DNA of 64,000 nucleotides, from NCBI RefSeq assembly GCF_040807025.1, contig NC_090981.1, positions 39,101,817-39,165,816 on the forward strand, in the 5' to 3' direction. The first letter of the stretch is position 1. Each line of letters starts with the position of its first letter. A model generated the notes under the pieces. It ran no database searches. It saw nothing but the letters and a program-made list of their open reading frames with translations, and had not been told where the DNA came from. The stretch is from Struthio camelus. Lineage: Eukaryota > Chordata > Aves > Struthioniformes > Struthionidae. Below, piece by piece: positions 38,295 through 47,931 of the stretch. Position numbers and translations under genes: made by a program.

Positions 38295-38936
38295 AGCAAT
38301 GCAAGCCAGCAATGTGCCCTTGTGGCTAGGAGGGCCAATGGTATCCTGGGCTGCACTAGGAAGAGTGTTGCCAGCAGGTCGAGGGAGGGGATCCTGCCCC
38401 TCTGCTCAGCCCTGGTGAGGCCTCACCTGGAGTACTGGGTCCAATTCTGGGCTCCCCAGTACAAGAGACATGGCACTACTGGAGAGAGTCCAGTGGAGGG
38501 CTACAAAGATAACCGGGCTACTGGAGCATCTCTCCTATGAAGAAAGGCTGACAGAATTGGGCCTGTTCAGCCTGGAAAAGAGGAGACTGAGAGGGGATCT
38601 CATCAATGTATAGAAATATCTACAGGGAGGGTGTTGAGAGGATGAGCCCAGACTCTTCTCAGTGGTGCCCAGCAGCAGCATGAGGGGCAACAGGCACAAA
38701 CTGAAACACAGGAAGTTCCATCTGAATACAAAGAGAAACTTCTTTCCTGGGAGGGTGACAGAGCACTGGAACACGTTGCCCGGAGAGGTTGTGGAGTCTC
38801 CTTCTCTGGAGGTATGCAAAACCCACCTGGACGTGATCCTGTGCAATGTGCTCTAGGTGACCCTGCTTGAGCAGGGGGTTAGACTAGAAGATCTGCAGAG
38901 GTCCCTTCCAACCTCAACCATTCTGTGATTCTGTGA
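38295..38936 (+). mobile_element. Younger CR1 LINE, 5'-truncated, about 640 bp
   Basis: The copy starts in the ORF2 reverse-transcriptase region. The + strand frame at 38322 reads [20 protein letters not shown] and [19 protein letters not shown], the usual C-terminal part of CR1 ORF2. A later frame (38662-38856) has RNFFPGRVTEHWNTLPGEVV and ends in a stop. Frameshifts between these parts make it dead. The 3' UTR follows, with GAGGTCCCTTCCAACCTCAA and ending ATTCTGTGATTCTGTGA. It is flanked by TGACCC on both sides (38289-38294 and 38934-38939; the right copy shares its first three bases with the tail), consistent with insertion into an older CR1. Confidence 0.92.
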
Positions 38937-39019
38937 CCCTGCTTTGAGCAGAGGAGTTGGACTAGGCAAAGTCCAGAGATCCCTTTCCATCTCAGCCGTT
39001 CTGTGAGTCTGTGATACTG
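38934..39019 (+). mobile_element. Right fragment of the older interrupted CR1
   Basis: CCCTGCTTTGAGCAGAGGAG, then GGACTAG, AGAGATCCCTTTCCATCTCA and CTGTGAGTCTGTGATACTG are the last part of a CR1 3' end. They continue the fragment that stops at 38294. This copy is more diverged than the inserted one, as expected for the older element. Confidence 0.75.
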
Positions 39020-39414
39020 TAAGTATGATGGCAAAATCTTTTCCAGATGTGTATTTCTGCACAAAACAAATTGAGCCATAAAAAACAAAACAGAGCTATC
39101 CTTTCCTCCCAGTAAATAATCTGAGAATGAGTATGCTTAATCTTTTTCCCCAGGGCATTAGTAAATAACTCACCTCAGATGATACTACGGTTGCTTATAG
39201 CCATTTGACGAGACCTGAGAATTCTGGTAAACGGCAGTTTCTGGTCATTGTTACTCCTTCTGACCACCCTCTGGGATTAACAGACAATTCAAGATCAGAC
39301 AGCGGTCAGGTGTCTCATGTAATCCTGTTTCCCCAAGAGAATGAATTAAACAGGGTCAAGTATCTTTACTCAGTCCTCATCCCCTTTTCCAGTCAGTACT
39401 TAGCCCAAAAGTAA

Positions 39415-39487
39415 TCTTTTTTTTTTCTCTCCTCTCTCTCTAGCTCTCTTTCTTACTGTCTCTCACATGCCCTCTCCCTCCTTTTCT
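39415..39487 (+). repeat. Pyrimidine-rich tract
   Basis: Mostly T and C, with CTCTCCTCTCTCTC and similar runs. Confidence 0.75.
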
Positions 39488-39754
39488 TAGCCTGCACTCC
39501 CAGACTTATTCCAACCATGCCCTTGTTTTTTTGCTTCTTTATTGTTTTTTCCTTGTGTTTTTTGGCCTCCCTGTACAGACATGCAAATCTCCACAACACG
39601 ACACCCATCAGTATTTTCTGACTCATGTGCCTTACCCATGCAGTGTTTAAAGGTGGTGGCCACTATAACTTCAAAAAAGAAGCAACTCTTTCTCAGAAGG
39701 CTTCCCAGCTACGTCATCAATAGATTTCATTGCAGTTCCTGCTTTTTGTGAGAA

Positions 39755-39920
39755 AGCCATTAACGCAAATGTTGAATGAGACTGGTCCCAAGACTCATCC
39801 TAAGGACCTCCACAGCTAATCTCCCTTCAGCTCAGTATTTTCCCTGTTAGTACTACCAATTTTAAAAATTAGATCCAGATATTCGTTTTCCTCACGCTAG
39901 CAGATTAATACTGATAGGCT
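39755..39920. repeat. Probable ancient interspersed repeat, family unclear
   Basis: AATGTTGAATGAGACTGGTC followed by CCAAGACTCATCC resembles a widespread bird/reptile repeat segment with the consensus sense 'TGTTGAACAGGACTGGTCCCA'-like order. Divergence is high and I cannot assign the family. Confidence 0.35.
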
Positions 39921-41250
39921 TTATGAATGAAATTGACTTTGGAATGCAATTATAATAGAAGAGCAATCATTTAATGGCCACAGAGAGGGATGAAAGTTCA
40001 GATGCTGTCAAACATCATATCGAGAAGAAACAAAGCAGAGGAAGACAGAAGACTGCCACAGCAAAATTTAGGAAAAAAGACTTGAGGAGAGCTCAGACAC
40101 TGTGAAGGGAACTGGAATAAAATGAAAGCAGAAATATAGTTATGAGGAAAAGTGGTTACAACCCCTGATGAGAGGATTGGTGTAGTACTGTAGACAAGTG
40201 GGAACAGAAGGGGGTTTCCAGAAGATAAGGAGCTTCTCCTAGCTGCTCCTCTTTTAGTGGAATAACAAGTTCCTGGCATCATTTTTTTTTTAAACTTAGT
40301 TTTGCTCAGACGTTCAAACATACTACCTTAGGCCTCTGAGCAGTCTGAACATGCTTTTATTGACTTGCTTTCCTACCATTCTTTCTTCCCTCTTTCCACA
40401 TTTTATTCTTCCCACAAAGCAGATGGCACGCCATAAAAAAGCTGGTTTATCTTAAACATTTAGCAGCATCTGAATTCCCATGTGTAAAGGCTTTTTTTTT
40501 TTTCTTCAAGTACCTCTGGGCTGCTACAGCAAAATGCAGAAACTGTCAAAGCCAGCTAGAGTACACTAAACATTTCCAGGGAATCACATTTATACACACA
40601 ATCATTTATATGTTACAAATACAAAGCAAGGAAGAATAACACGTCTAATACACATGCATATACATATGAGTTCACTTTTGAAAATCACAGTGAGAAAGTA
40701 GCTAAAATAGTGATATAGATGGCTAAAACATTGTCTCAAAAATCAAAGTAATATTTCCACCCTAAGGGCAATACTTCATACAGCACTTCCTCAGAAAAAT
40801 ATTTTTTCCCAGATTTCCCAGAAATCCCAGATTTCTCTTTTCCTCTCTTTTTGAAAAAAATTCTGTAAATCTTTTTGAACTTAAAGATTTGTTGGATAAA
40901 CCTAGACTTCAAATGACAAACTGTTATGCAAAAAAATATGCTCTGCTTAAATAGTTACTTTAAAAGTATAAAACTCTAGAGAAGTCTAAACTTTTAATGA
41001 AAGATAGCGTGTTTTTCCTACTGTAAAATGATTACACATTTTATTTTCCCCTAAAGTACAGTTTAAACTAAAAAAAAAAATTACCTATGAAATCATTTGC
41101 AGAGTAATATCAAAGAGAAGTATTAATTAAGGATGGCCTTTGAAATTTGATCTGCATTTCTTAACTTTGGTTAATTTCTTGCCTTGAAAAACCATTTGTG
41201 GGTATGTTTCTCTATTTTTTCTTCCATCATTACTAAAATATTTTGGACAG

Positions 41251-41337
41251 GGAAAAAGCAGTTGATTGATATCTCACGTCAGGCTATTTCATGTGATAAT
41301 TTTATAGGCATGCCTGGAAAACATGGTCTCCTGAAAG
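41251..41337 (+). CDS. Penultimate exon candidate of a + strand gene
   Basis: A branch-point-like TTACTAAAA and ATTTTGGACAG precede an 87-bp segment that ends at CTGAAAG|GTAAGTTAG, a consensus donor. Entered two bases before a codon boundary, the frame is fully open: KKQLIDISRQAISCDNF, then IGMPGKHGLLK. It leaves one base (G) over, which joins AT at 43670 to make GAT, so phases agree with the next candidate exon. No domain is recognised. A second possible acceptor (TTTTATAG, ending 41307) would shorten the exon to 30 bp. Upstream exons were not found, although a + strand gene could start in the CpG cluster at 2-8 kb. Confidence 0.4.
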
Positions 41338-41404
41338 GTAAGTTAGAAAATCATACTCACAAAGTAACTCTGCTATCAAAATGGAAGGATGAATAGAGTC
41401 AGGC

Positions 41405-41755
41405 TAAAGTCCAGAAATATTCAATATTTTCATTAATGGTCTGGATGTTAGCATGGAATTGCTTACTATGCTTGCCCACAATACCAAACTGAGACAAAAT
41501 TAACATTCAAAATTATCTTGACCAACTGGAGAAATCTGCTACAAAAGTAGAGTGCAAGTCCGCAAGGTATTAAAACTCTTAAGGGAACAGTGAGCTGTAC
41601 AAATGCAAAATGGAAAAACAAGTGACTACCTACTAACTCTGCACAAAAGAATCTGAGGATTATGGTGGATCACAAAATGAATGTAAACTATCAGATGTTA
41701 CGCTATTGTGAAAACAGTGAACATTATATGAGATTTATGAATAGCAGCACTATCC
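41405..41755 (+). mobile_element. Ancient CR1-like reverse-transcriptase relic
   Basis: Landmarks of the CR1 ORF2 region occur in order on +. TTCAATATTTTCATTAATGG and CTGGATG come first, then AATACCAAACTGAGAC, then TGCACAAAAGAATCTGAGGA and TTATGGTGGATCACAAAATG. Many stops and small indels have destroyed the frame. This is an old insertion, part of the background repeat load. Confidence 0.6.
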
Positions 41756-42938
41756 ATAGACTCACAAAGAAACCCTTCTACTCTGCAAGCTTTGGAAAGC
41801 CCCAGCAGCAGGAATTCCATGAGCAAGGACGGGTAGCAAAGCTCCCAGCTTTTCTCTGGGACTTTACCTAGAAGCATATTTGACGAGGCATTACTACCAA
41901 AGTCCCTTCCAAAGCATCACAGGTCAGTTTGAAACAGATTTTGCTGGGCATGGCCAATGAAGGCCTACATTTCAATGCAATGGGACGGATGACTTTGAGG
42001 ATAAAATGGATGTCCCCATAGCTTACGGACAAATACGCACCATAATGATGTATCACTGATTTTCTGTGGCCTTGGCAACACCACCCCTGCTCTCACACAT
42101 AATTTGTGCTCATTTTGGCATTAGAATTGGTGGGCCTTTCCTGTTCAAAGTCAACTGGAAAATAGAACCTATTGGCAGGACAGCACTAGCTTCTCACATA
42201 AATTCATCAGAAAGGAGCATTTCACTAACACTGAGACTGACATGTTACCAGTGGACTTCAAGGAGAGAGGAGGTGTTCCAGTATACATAAGCAGTCTCAG
42301 CGGACTAGCAGCCAGGCTCAGTACCATGGCTACCCTTACTAGATGACACACCTGTGCTCACATAGTTCAAGGTAAGCCCACCATCACATCATCTGCTGCT
42401 CAATTCTTGGCTTGATTCTATAAACCTTAAAAAAAGAGAAAAGAATAAACATTCCTTCAGGATTTACTACATATGCCAACTGAGTGTAACATTTGCTATT
42501 TATGTAATAACATTTTATTGTTAGAAACCAACAGTTTCTTGAAAGCAGAGTTTTCCAGGATTTTCAGCTCCATTTACCTTCATTTTCTGCTGCGGGCACA
42601 ATCAAACCAAGCCCTTTTATTTCGGGTCAAGTCATGGAATATTTTCACATTAAAATTGAAACTATATACAAGCTTTTGCTGAAAGCATTGTCAGATCAGC
42701 ACTGGAAGATTTTAAATCAGGCAGTGTCTATGAACGGTTGTATGAATAGGTCTTTTGTGGTCCTGTCATTTCCCAGGCACAAAGCCTTTGTAGCAATATT
42801 TTGGCCATTTATGTTTTTACTGTGTGATTTATAACATTGTCGCAAAGCCCTTTGTGAATTTAAAATGCTGTGACCATGTTTTCCAGAAAGGAATGTTTAA
42901 ATTTAATATTCCCAGATCCTTATTTAGGTTCTTAGAAG

Positions 42939-43014
42939 AGGCCCCAATCCTGCAAATACTGACACAGGTGCTTTTAGTTAAGTACAGGTTTAAATGTTGG
43001 CAGAATCAGGGCCT
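42939..43014. repeat. Inverted-repeat (MITE-like) ancient element
   Basis: The left arm AGGCCCCAATCCTGCAAA (42939-42956) matches the reverse complement of the right arm TTGGCAGAATCAGGGCCT (42997-43014) at 14 of 18 positions. Similar foldback elements are frequent in turtle, crocodile and bird DNA. Small and non-coding. Confidence 0.55.
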
Positions 43015-43097
43015 AAATAAGCTGACATTTCAAAAATATCAAGTAATTTCCAGGGATTGTTGCAAACCATAGAGCACAGAAGTAATACCATGTTGCA

Positions 43098-43160
43098 TAG
43101 TCCTGCTAACTTCAATGAGATCACTCACGTTTAAAACTCTTGTTGGATTGCATCCTTTCT
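43098..43160. repeat. Fragment of the TTGACTTCAATGGGA ancient repeat family
   Basis: TAGTCCTGCTAACTTCAATG then AGATCACTCACGTTTAAAA resembles the core and one arm of the foldback family seen at 42939-43014. Confidence 0.4.
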
Positions 43161-43453
43161 GGCATGGAGGAACTGGTTCCTATTGCCTTACATGAGAATC
43201 GACTCAGGCTTTTAAAATCACATAGCAGAAACTTGACATACGTGCTTAGTTCTACACACTTGATTTTGACCACTGAAGATAAACACATTTTCGTAACTTT
43301 TCCTCTGACAAGGCCTTAAATCCGCAATATAAATGAATGCACCAGTTTCAGGCAGGAAGAGGTCAGGCATTAACACACTTTGCTAACTAGTCCCTTTACA
43401 CATAAAGCATCTAAGCAAATAAAATAAAAACAAAATCGATGACTTAGAATGCA

Positions 43454-43459
43454 TTTATT
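43454..43459 (-). terminator. Candidate poly(A) signal for the minus-strand gene
   Basis: AATAAA on the minus strand, about 690 bases beyond the stop at 44146-44148. No downstream GU-rich element was assessed. Confidence 0.25.
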
Positions 43460-43669
43460 ATTTTAGAAATCACCTTAAGAAAAATCAATGAAACATCAAA
43501 AATAACCATTTTAAGGGCTATGAGTTTCTACAGAAGGTTAAAATAGACTCATTATTGACTTCATAAGCATTTTACTCCCAGAAGCAAGCACGCACCTTAG
43601 AATGCATAATGCCTCAGAGCATCTTCAAGTAACAAGCAAAATGACATTTCTTTGGATTCTTCATTTCAG

Positions 43670-43749
43670 ATAATACCATTTTAAATTCAGCTTTTGAAGA
43701 CATCTCAATCAAAACTGAAGATGATTTAGCTAGACTGCATCTAAGCTGA
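43670..43749 (+). CDS. Last coding exon candidate of the + strand gene
   Basis: A strong acceptor (TTTGGATTCTTCATTTCAG) precedes ATAATACC. Joined in phase to the exon ending at 41337, it reads DNTILNSAFEDISIKTEDDL then ARLHLS and stops at TGA (43747-43749). The acidic, polar ending looks like a normal cytoplasmic C-terminus. A consensus donor (TATAAG|GTAAGTAC) at 43778 lies in what would be the 3' UTR, so an alternative transcript could splice out from here. The stop is 396 bases from the stop of the minus-strand gene, making a tail-to-tail pair. The protein is not recognised. Confidence 0.42.
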
Positions 43750-44145
43750 GCTTCTCAAGAAAGGGGTAGTATATAAGGTAAGTACAGTGGTAGCTTTAAA
43801 TCTTCTTCAAGTCTGACATATTCTCTGGTGACATCTGGAAACCAGTTGAACCTGAATATAATCAGCAGCCAAAGACTGCTAGGATGTAAAAATGCTGTGG
43901 TGATGCTCTCTTTCCCCATATTCATGTTATAAAGGATCTACACAGAGGCTGAACTGATTTCAAGGCTGTCACAAATCAAGCCTCAGCAGGTCAAGGGTCT
44001 GCAACAGTGGACTGAAGAATGCACACACGTCAAATACAACCTTACAGTAAAGATTTCAGCTCAGTGCCTACAACTAAGCCTTCTAAGTTTTATAGCTTGT
44101 GTCTAGTAGGAGCTCTATTATCTCAGTTTCTCAGCTAACACATAG

Positions 44146-44254
44146 TTAGATGTCATCAAAGAGGTCCTCTGGCTCACAAGTGTTTTCCAGTGTTTCCAGA
44201 GACATCACATCCGGGGAATGCTTGCCTGATGTCTTCTGTGAGGCAAGATCAGGT
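44146..44254 (-). CDS. Terminal coding exon of an unrecognised minus-strand gene
   Basis: On minus the acceptor TTTATATTTCCAG opens a frame of 35 codons with ordinary vertebrate codon use. It begins PDLASQKTSGKHSPDV, ends LENTCEPEDLFDDI, and stops at TAA (44146-44148). Its first base completes the AG left by the exon at 44415-44544 (AGA, Arg), so phases agree. The Ser/Thr-rich linker and acidic hydrophobic tail (EDLFDDI) look like a genuine protein C-terminus, perhaps a short binding motif. This is the most convincing coding piece in the window, yet I cannot name the family. Confidence 0.55.
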
Positions 44255-44285
44255 CTGGAAATATAAAGCAAAGACATTGATTTGA

Positions 44286-44291
44286 AATAAA
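44286..44291 (+). terminator. Candidate poly(A) signal for the + strand gene
   Basis: AATAAA about 540 bases after the + strand stop at 43749. If used, the + strand 3' UTR would run across the last minus-strand exon. Confidence 0.25.
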
Positions 44292-44414
44292 TTTAGATAC
44301 AAATATAAACAAATCAAACATAAACACAGTCAAGGTAACCATTTAATAGCGTATTTTGAGCTTTTTGTTAAGGTTACATACAAGAGAAAAGTGCTCTTTG
44401 TAAGACCTAATTAC

Positions 44415-44544
44415 CTGATGAGATGGCAATGGCAAAACAAATAGATGAAATTCAGTTTATAAATGTCCGGGCTCCAGCTATTTTTTTTTACAACTTTCAG
44501 AACCCTGAGAATGACCATTGCACCCACAGTTTCCACAGAGAGCG
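44415..44544 (-). CDS. Penultimate exon of the minus-strand gene
   Basis: A long pyrimidine tract ending CTACTCTCCGTAG precedes a 130-bp segment that closes with CTCATCAG|GTAATTAGG. The open frame (42 codons plus two bases on each side) reads VETVGAMVILRVLKVVKK, then NSWSPDIYKL and HCHLI, an amphipathic helical stretch. Its exit phase matches the terminal exon at 44146-44254. Reading the T-rich acceptor tract as protein would give a false membrane span, so I place the start after it. Confidence 0.5.
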
Positions 44545-47204
44545 CTACGGAGAGTAGGACAAACACAGAAAACATGAAAAGGATCTGGTCTTTTGCTACT
44601 ACATAGGATGATGCTCTGTTAACTGCTCTTTCTCTTTGTCCTGGTGCTAAATGTATGTCTGTTGTACATCAGCTTGGCATGAAGGCATATGAAGAGCTAT
44701 ACTAATTTGTCCCAGAGGCACATGCCCCAAAGGTACAAGCTTCTCTCCAAACAACAGAGCAGAAGAAACAAAGGCAAACGAGAATCCTTCCATAATACAC
44801 GCTCACAACTTTTAGACTTACAAATCCCTGCCCTCCACTTGCATATGCTATAATTACATTTGCTATAACCATATGCAAATAAAAGCACTTGTCACGCACT
44901 GATATACATGCGCCAAGATGTAGGGTTATCTCAGATAACTGGACGCTACAAAGTCCTATCTGAAAACTTTAGGCCAGAATCAGACATCAGCTGTATGGAA
45001 TAACATGCTACTCTGCATCATTTAGTCCTATAGAGCACTTATTTGGCTGCCCTTATCATCATAGATTGTTTGAACATCTCTCTGTTATATGAGATCTTAG
45101 CATCTGCCAAGAGCTCATATTCACTGTTTCTCTTCTCACTCCGGTAGGATTCTGATGAAGATGGCTCTGTGTTTCTGCTTGGAAAGGCAAGACAAGGAAA
45201 GGCATATTGCAATTCAGAAGACTGTGACTTTTGCCATAGCTTCCAGCCCCTATGGGAATTAATTTTATATTTATAGACTGGATCCCAAAAAAGTCTTTGA
45301 AGGCTGCACAGACATATTTATTTTTGTGAGCTTTAGGAGAAGCATTACTGAACACAGATATTGGAGTTCTTGAGGACATGATATTCTGGGCCTAGACAAC
45401 CAGCTGCTTTGAAAATAGGAACGAATTTGTTGATCTTGACTTGGTATTCTGTGGGAAAACAGTATAGGAAGTAGAAAACAGACCTGATGTGTTTTTAGCT
45501 GCCTGTATTGTAGGATTCTGGACTAGTTGTAATTTCCTAAGGGTTGACGGCTTCATGCCTAAGTTCCGTTCGTGTAGTCCAGACAGATCATGAAAAATTC
45601 TTATATATCAAGGCCACCACAACATCTACCAGGAACAGAAGAACTAGATAGAAGTGATGGGAAGTGCTACTCTCAAATGCTGCCATATAAGGGCTTAGTG
45701 TAATGAGATAATCAAAAGCAATCCCAATTTCCAGACTAACTCAAGCACTTGCTTTCATCTGCTCCATAATTGCAAACAGAGTGAGTCAAATTCAAGATTT
45801 CTGATCACTGTTTTGAAATTTGGTTTCATACAGATTCACAATCAACTTTTCCACAATTCCTTTCTAACTATAAAACTCTGGGGAATAGAAGTTGCTTTAG
45901 AAGCACTGCAATCTCCAAAATGTAATAAGCTTTCTAAGGCCCCAGCCACTATCTGATTCTTAGCTTCTTAGGCTTCAAGTTTTCTGACAGAAGCTATGAA
46001 ACACTTGCAGGTTCAGTGCTCTCAGTATAATGCTTTCTGCTGTGGACCTGGGAACGATTTTCACATAGAGGTGGCACCCCCCATGCTCCTAAGGAATCTG
46101 CAAAAGCCCAGTAAGTTCTGCATCTTAGATGCTGTGACTTCCTAACAGCTCTCCAATATTCACAAGGGTTTCTTCACCACTCTATTTATCACTCCAGTTC
46201 TGTAAACCACTTTAAATACAACATGCTTGTATTTTCAGATTATGATCACCTATTCCTCTGGAGATCTTACAAGCTATCACTGGAAATTCTTCAAAATGCC
46301 TTCCTTCATGGCTGAATAAATCACGTCCAAGGACTTTGTCTTTTTGATTGACATGCAGTGACATTTAGATAGACATGAGTCTCATCAAAAGTCACTTGGA
46401 CTTTTTTTACAGTTGTAAAGCAAACCTGCCAAAATCTGACCTTCAGCCTATAAACTCTGGCCAGCAGGATCAGATCACTCAAAGCTATTCTGATTCCCAA
46501 TAATCAACTTGTTCTTACACTTTTAAAGTACAGTTACCGCAACGCAGTAAGTGCGGAATATCACATTCACTTACTGAAGATACAATGTTCTTTCACCTTT
46601 CAGGGTCACTCTAAAGCAGTACGTCTCCGTTGAGCACATATCTGAACGACACAGCGTAGAGTAGCACACAGACCATTTTACTTAATTCTAAATGGTCTCA
46701 CCAGCCTTTAAATTACGATGTGAAGACATCTGCACCACTACAGACTATTTCAGATACTGGAAGTCTTTTTTAGAGTAGCTCAGGAATCTTTCATTGTCCT
46801 GTACTGCGCACATAGGCATAATACTAAGATACTTATGTAACCTCAGATTTGTTGACTGAGTCTTCACCTGTTTCAGCATTTTCTAATTTCTAAAAGTAAG
46901 CCTGAGAGTGCTTACAAATGGTAATGTCAACAACAGTTTTATCCTTACGGGGTAGACTTTTTTCAACACTATACGGTAGTTCAGATGTATAAAATACTTC
47001 AATATGAAGAGCCAAATCACTGGTGAGTTTTTACTTTACACAGCTAGAACTATTAAGCTTCTGTGTTCTTGTAACAACACGGTCCTCATTTAATCCTCAA
47101 AAGCTGTAATACTGTGTCTGCGAATGAGCCCAACCACACTTGCCAAGTGGAGGCATTAGACTCTTTACGTGGAGTTCAATAAGCAACCTAATTTTGGCTT
47201 TAAG

Positions 47205-47295
47205 GCTGGGTGATTCATATTTGCATGGCAATTATTCATTATGTGCCAACAGCCTGCTTTGTGCTGTGAAATTATTTTAAATCTTGGATTCTCAC
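47205..47295. promoter_or_regulatory. Possible conserved noncoding element with POU octamer
   Basis: ATTTGCAT, a perfect octamer-type POU site, lies at 47219-47226. It is followed at once by GGCAATTATTCATTATGTGC with two homeodomain-like cores. The block is non-repetitive with no open frame. It fits an enhancer, but a single sequence cannot show conservation. Confidence 0.22.
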
Positions 47296-47552
47296 TGAAG
47301 CTGTATTACCATATTCTGCCGTATAACCAAGTTGATTTCTTTAAATTGCAGTGAGTTGTATTGCCCTCCCTCACCAAAAAGCCTGCAAGTAAGGCATTCT
47401 TCTTGAAAGTTTACTCTTCTGTTGGATAACTTTTTGAAGTCTTGCCTTTTGGTAAACTTAAACTCCATTAACACATCTGGAGAACTGCTGACTATAAGAG
47501 ATCATTTCATATTTCCTGACATTAGTTCAAGCCCTTCATAAATTGAGATGGA

Positions 47553-47642
47553 AGACTAGATCCACAGCTGGTGCGAATCACTGGAGCACTAATAATGTCA
47601 GTGGAGCTTTGCTGACTTACACCAGCTGAGATTCTGGCCCAA
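47553..47642. repeat. Inverted-repeat (MITE-like) ancient element
   Basis: CAGCTGGTGCGAATCA (47565-47580) is mirrored by TGACTTACACCAGCTG (47613-47628), and AGATTCTGGCCC follows the right arm while AGACTAGATCC precedes the left. This layout matches a foldback repeat widespread in reptile and bird DNA, here with decayed arms. Confidence 0.55.
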
Positions 47643-47864
47643 GATTTGGAAGAAAGTGGTTACATTACTTGATATTTCTTTCCACAGCTGACTATGAGCC
47701 ATAAGAAACAAAAGACACACAACACAGGACTTAACTAAACAGTACAGTACAGGAATTCAAAACTATGCAGGATGATCGCTTTGCATAGCTTGGGAGAAAA
47801 AGCAACACCTTTTTTGCAGTAGGACGGATGGACCAGTCCCACGTCCTTCAGGTGACGTAATTAC

Positions 47865-47931
47865 TCCTGAGTTCACACAGACCCCAGAGAAGACCTGCAC
47901 AGCACAATTCCTGTACACGGCCAATTCCATT
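47865..47931 (-). CDS. Short exon candidate of the minus-strand gene
   Basis: An acceptor with a good pyrimidine tract (TTCAAAGACATTACAG) starts a 67-bp segment that ends at CTCAGGA|GTAATTAC. Entered in phase 0 it reads NGIGRVQELCCAGLLWGLCE plus two residues and leaves one base. That base joins CG of the next exon (44544) to give ACG, so it bridges the phase-0 exit at 52761 and the phase-1 entry at 44544. The donor has A instead of G at its last exon base, so it is weaker than the others. Helical, Leu/Cys-rich. Confidence 0.38.

Larger units (their letters stand above)
39020..41245. other. Unassigned DNA
   Basis: Holds a pyrimidine tract (39415-39487) and a probable old repeat (39755-39920). 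No gene is supported. Confidence 0.45.
44550..47860. other. Presumed intron of the minus-strand gene
   Basis: No exon is supported. A minus frame at 45059-45379 is open for about 100 codons but lacks splice support. A conserved-element-like block lies at 47205-47295 and a foldback repeat at 47553-47642. Confidence 0.4.

Noticed and set aside
38853-39088. Minus-strand frames over the CR1 tails
   Set aside because: Antisense translation of CR1 3' UTR repeats, not genes.
44545-44650. Hydrophobic N-terminal extension of the 44.5 kb exon on minus
   Set aside because: This T-rich part is better explained as the pyrimidine tract of the acceptor ending at 44545; reading it as protein would create a false membrane segment.
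45059-45379. 106-codon minus frame
   Set aside because: No splice signals at suitable positions, residue content not distinctive.
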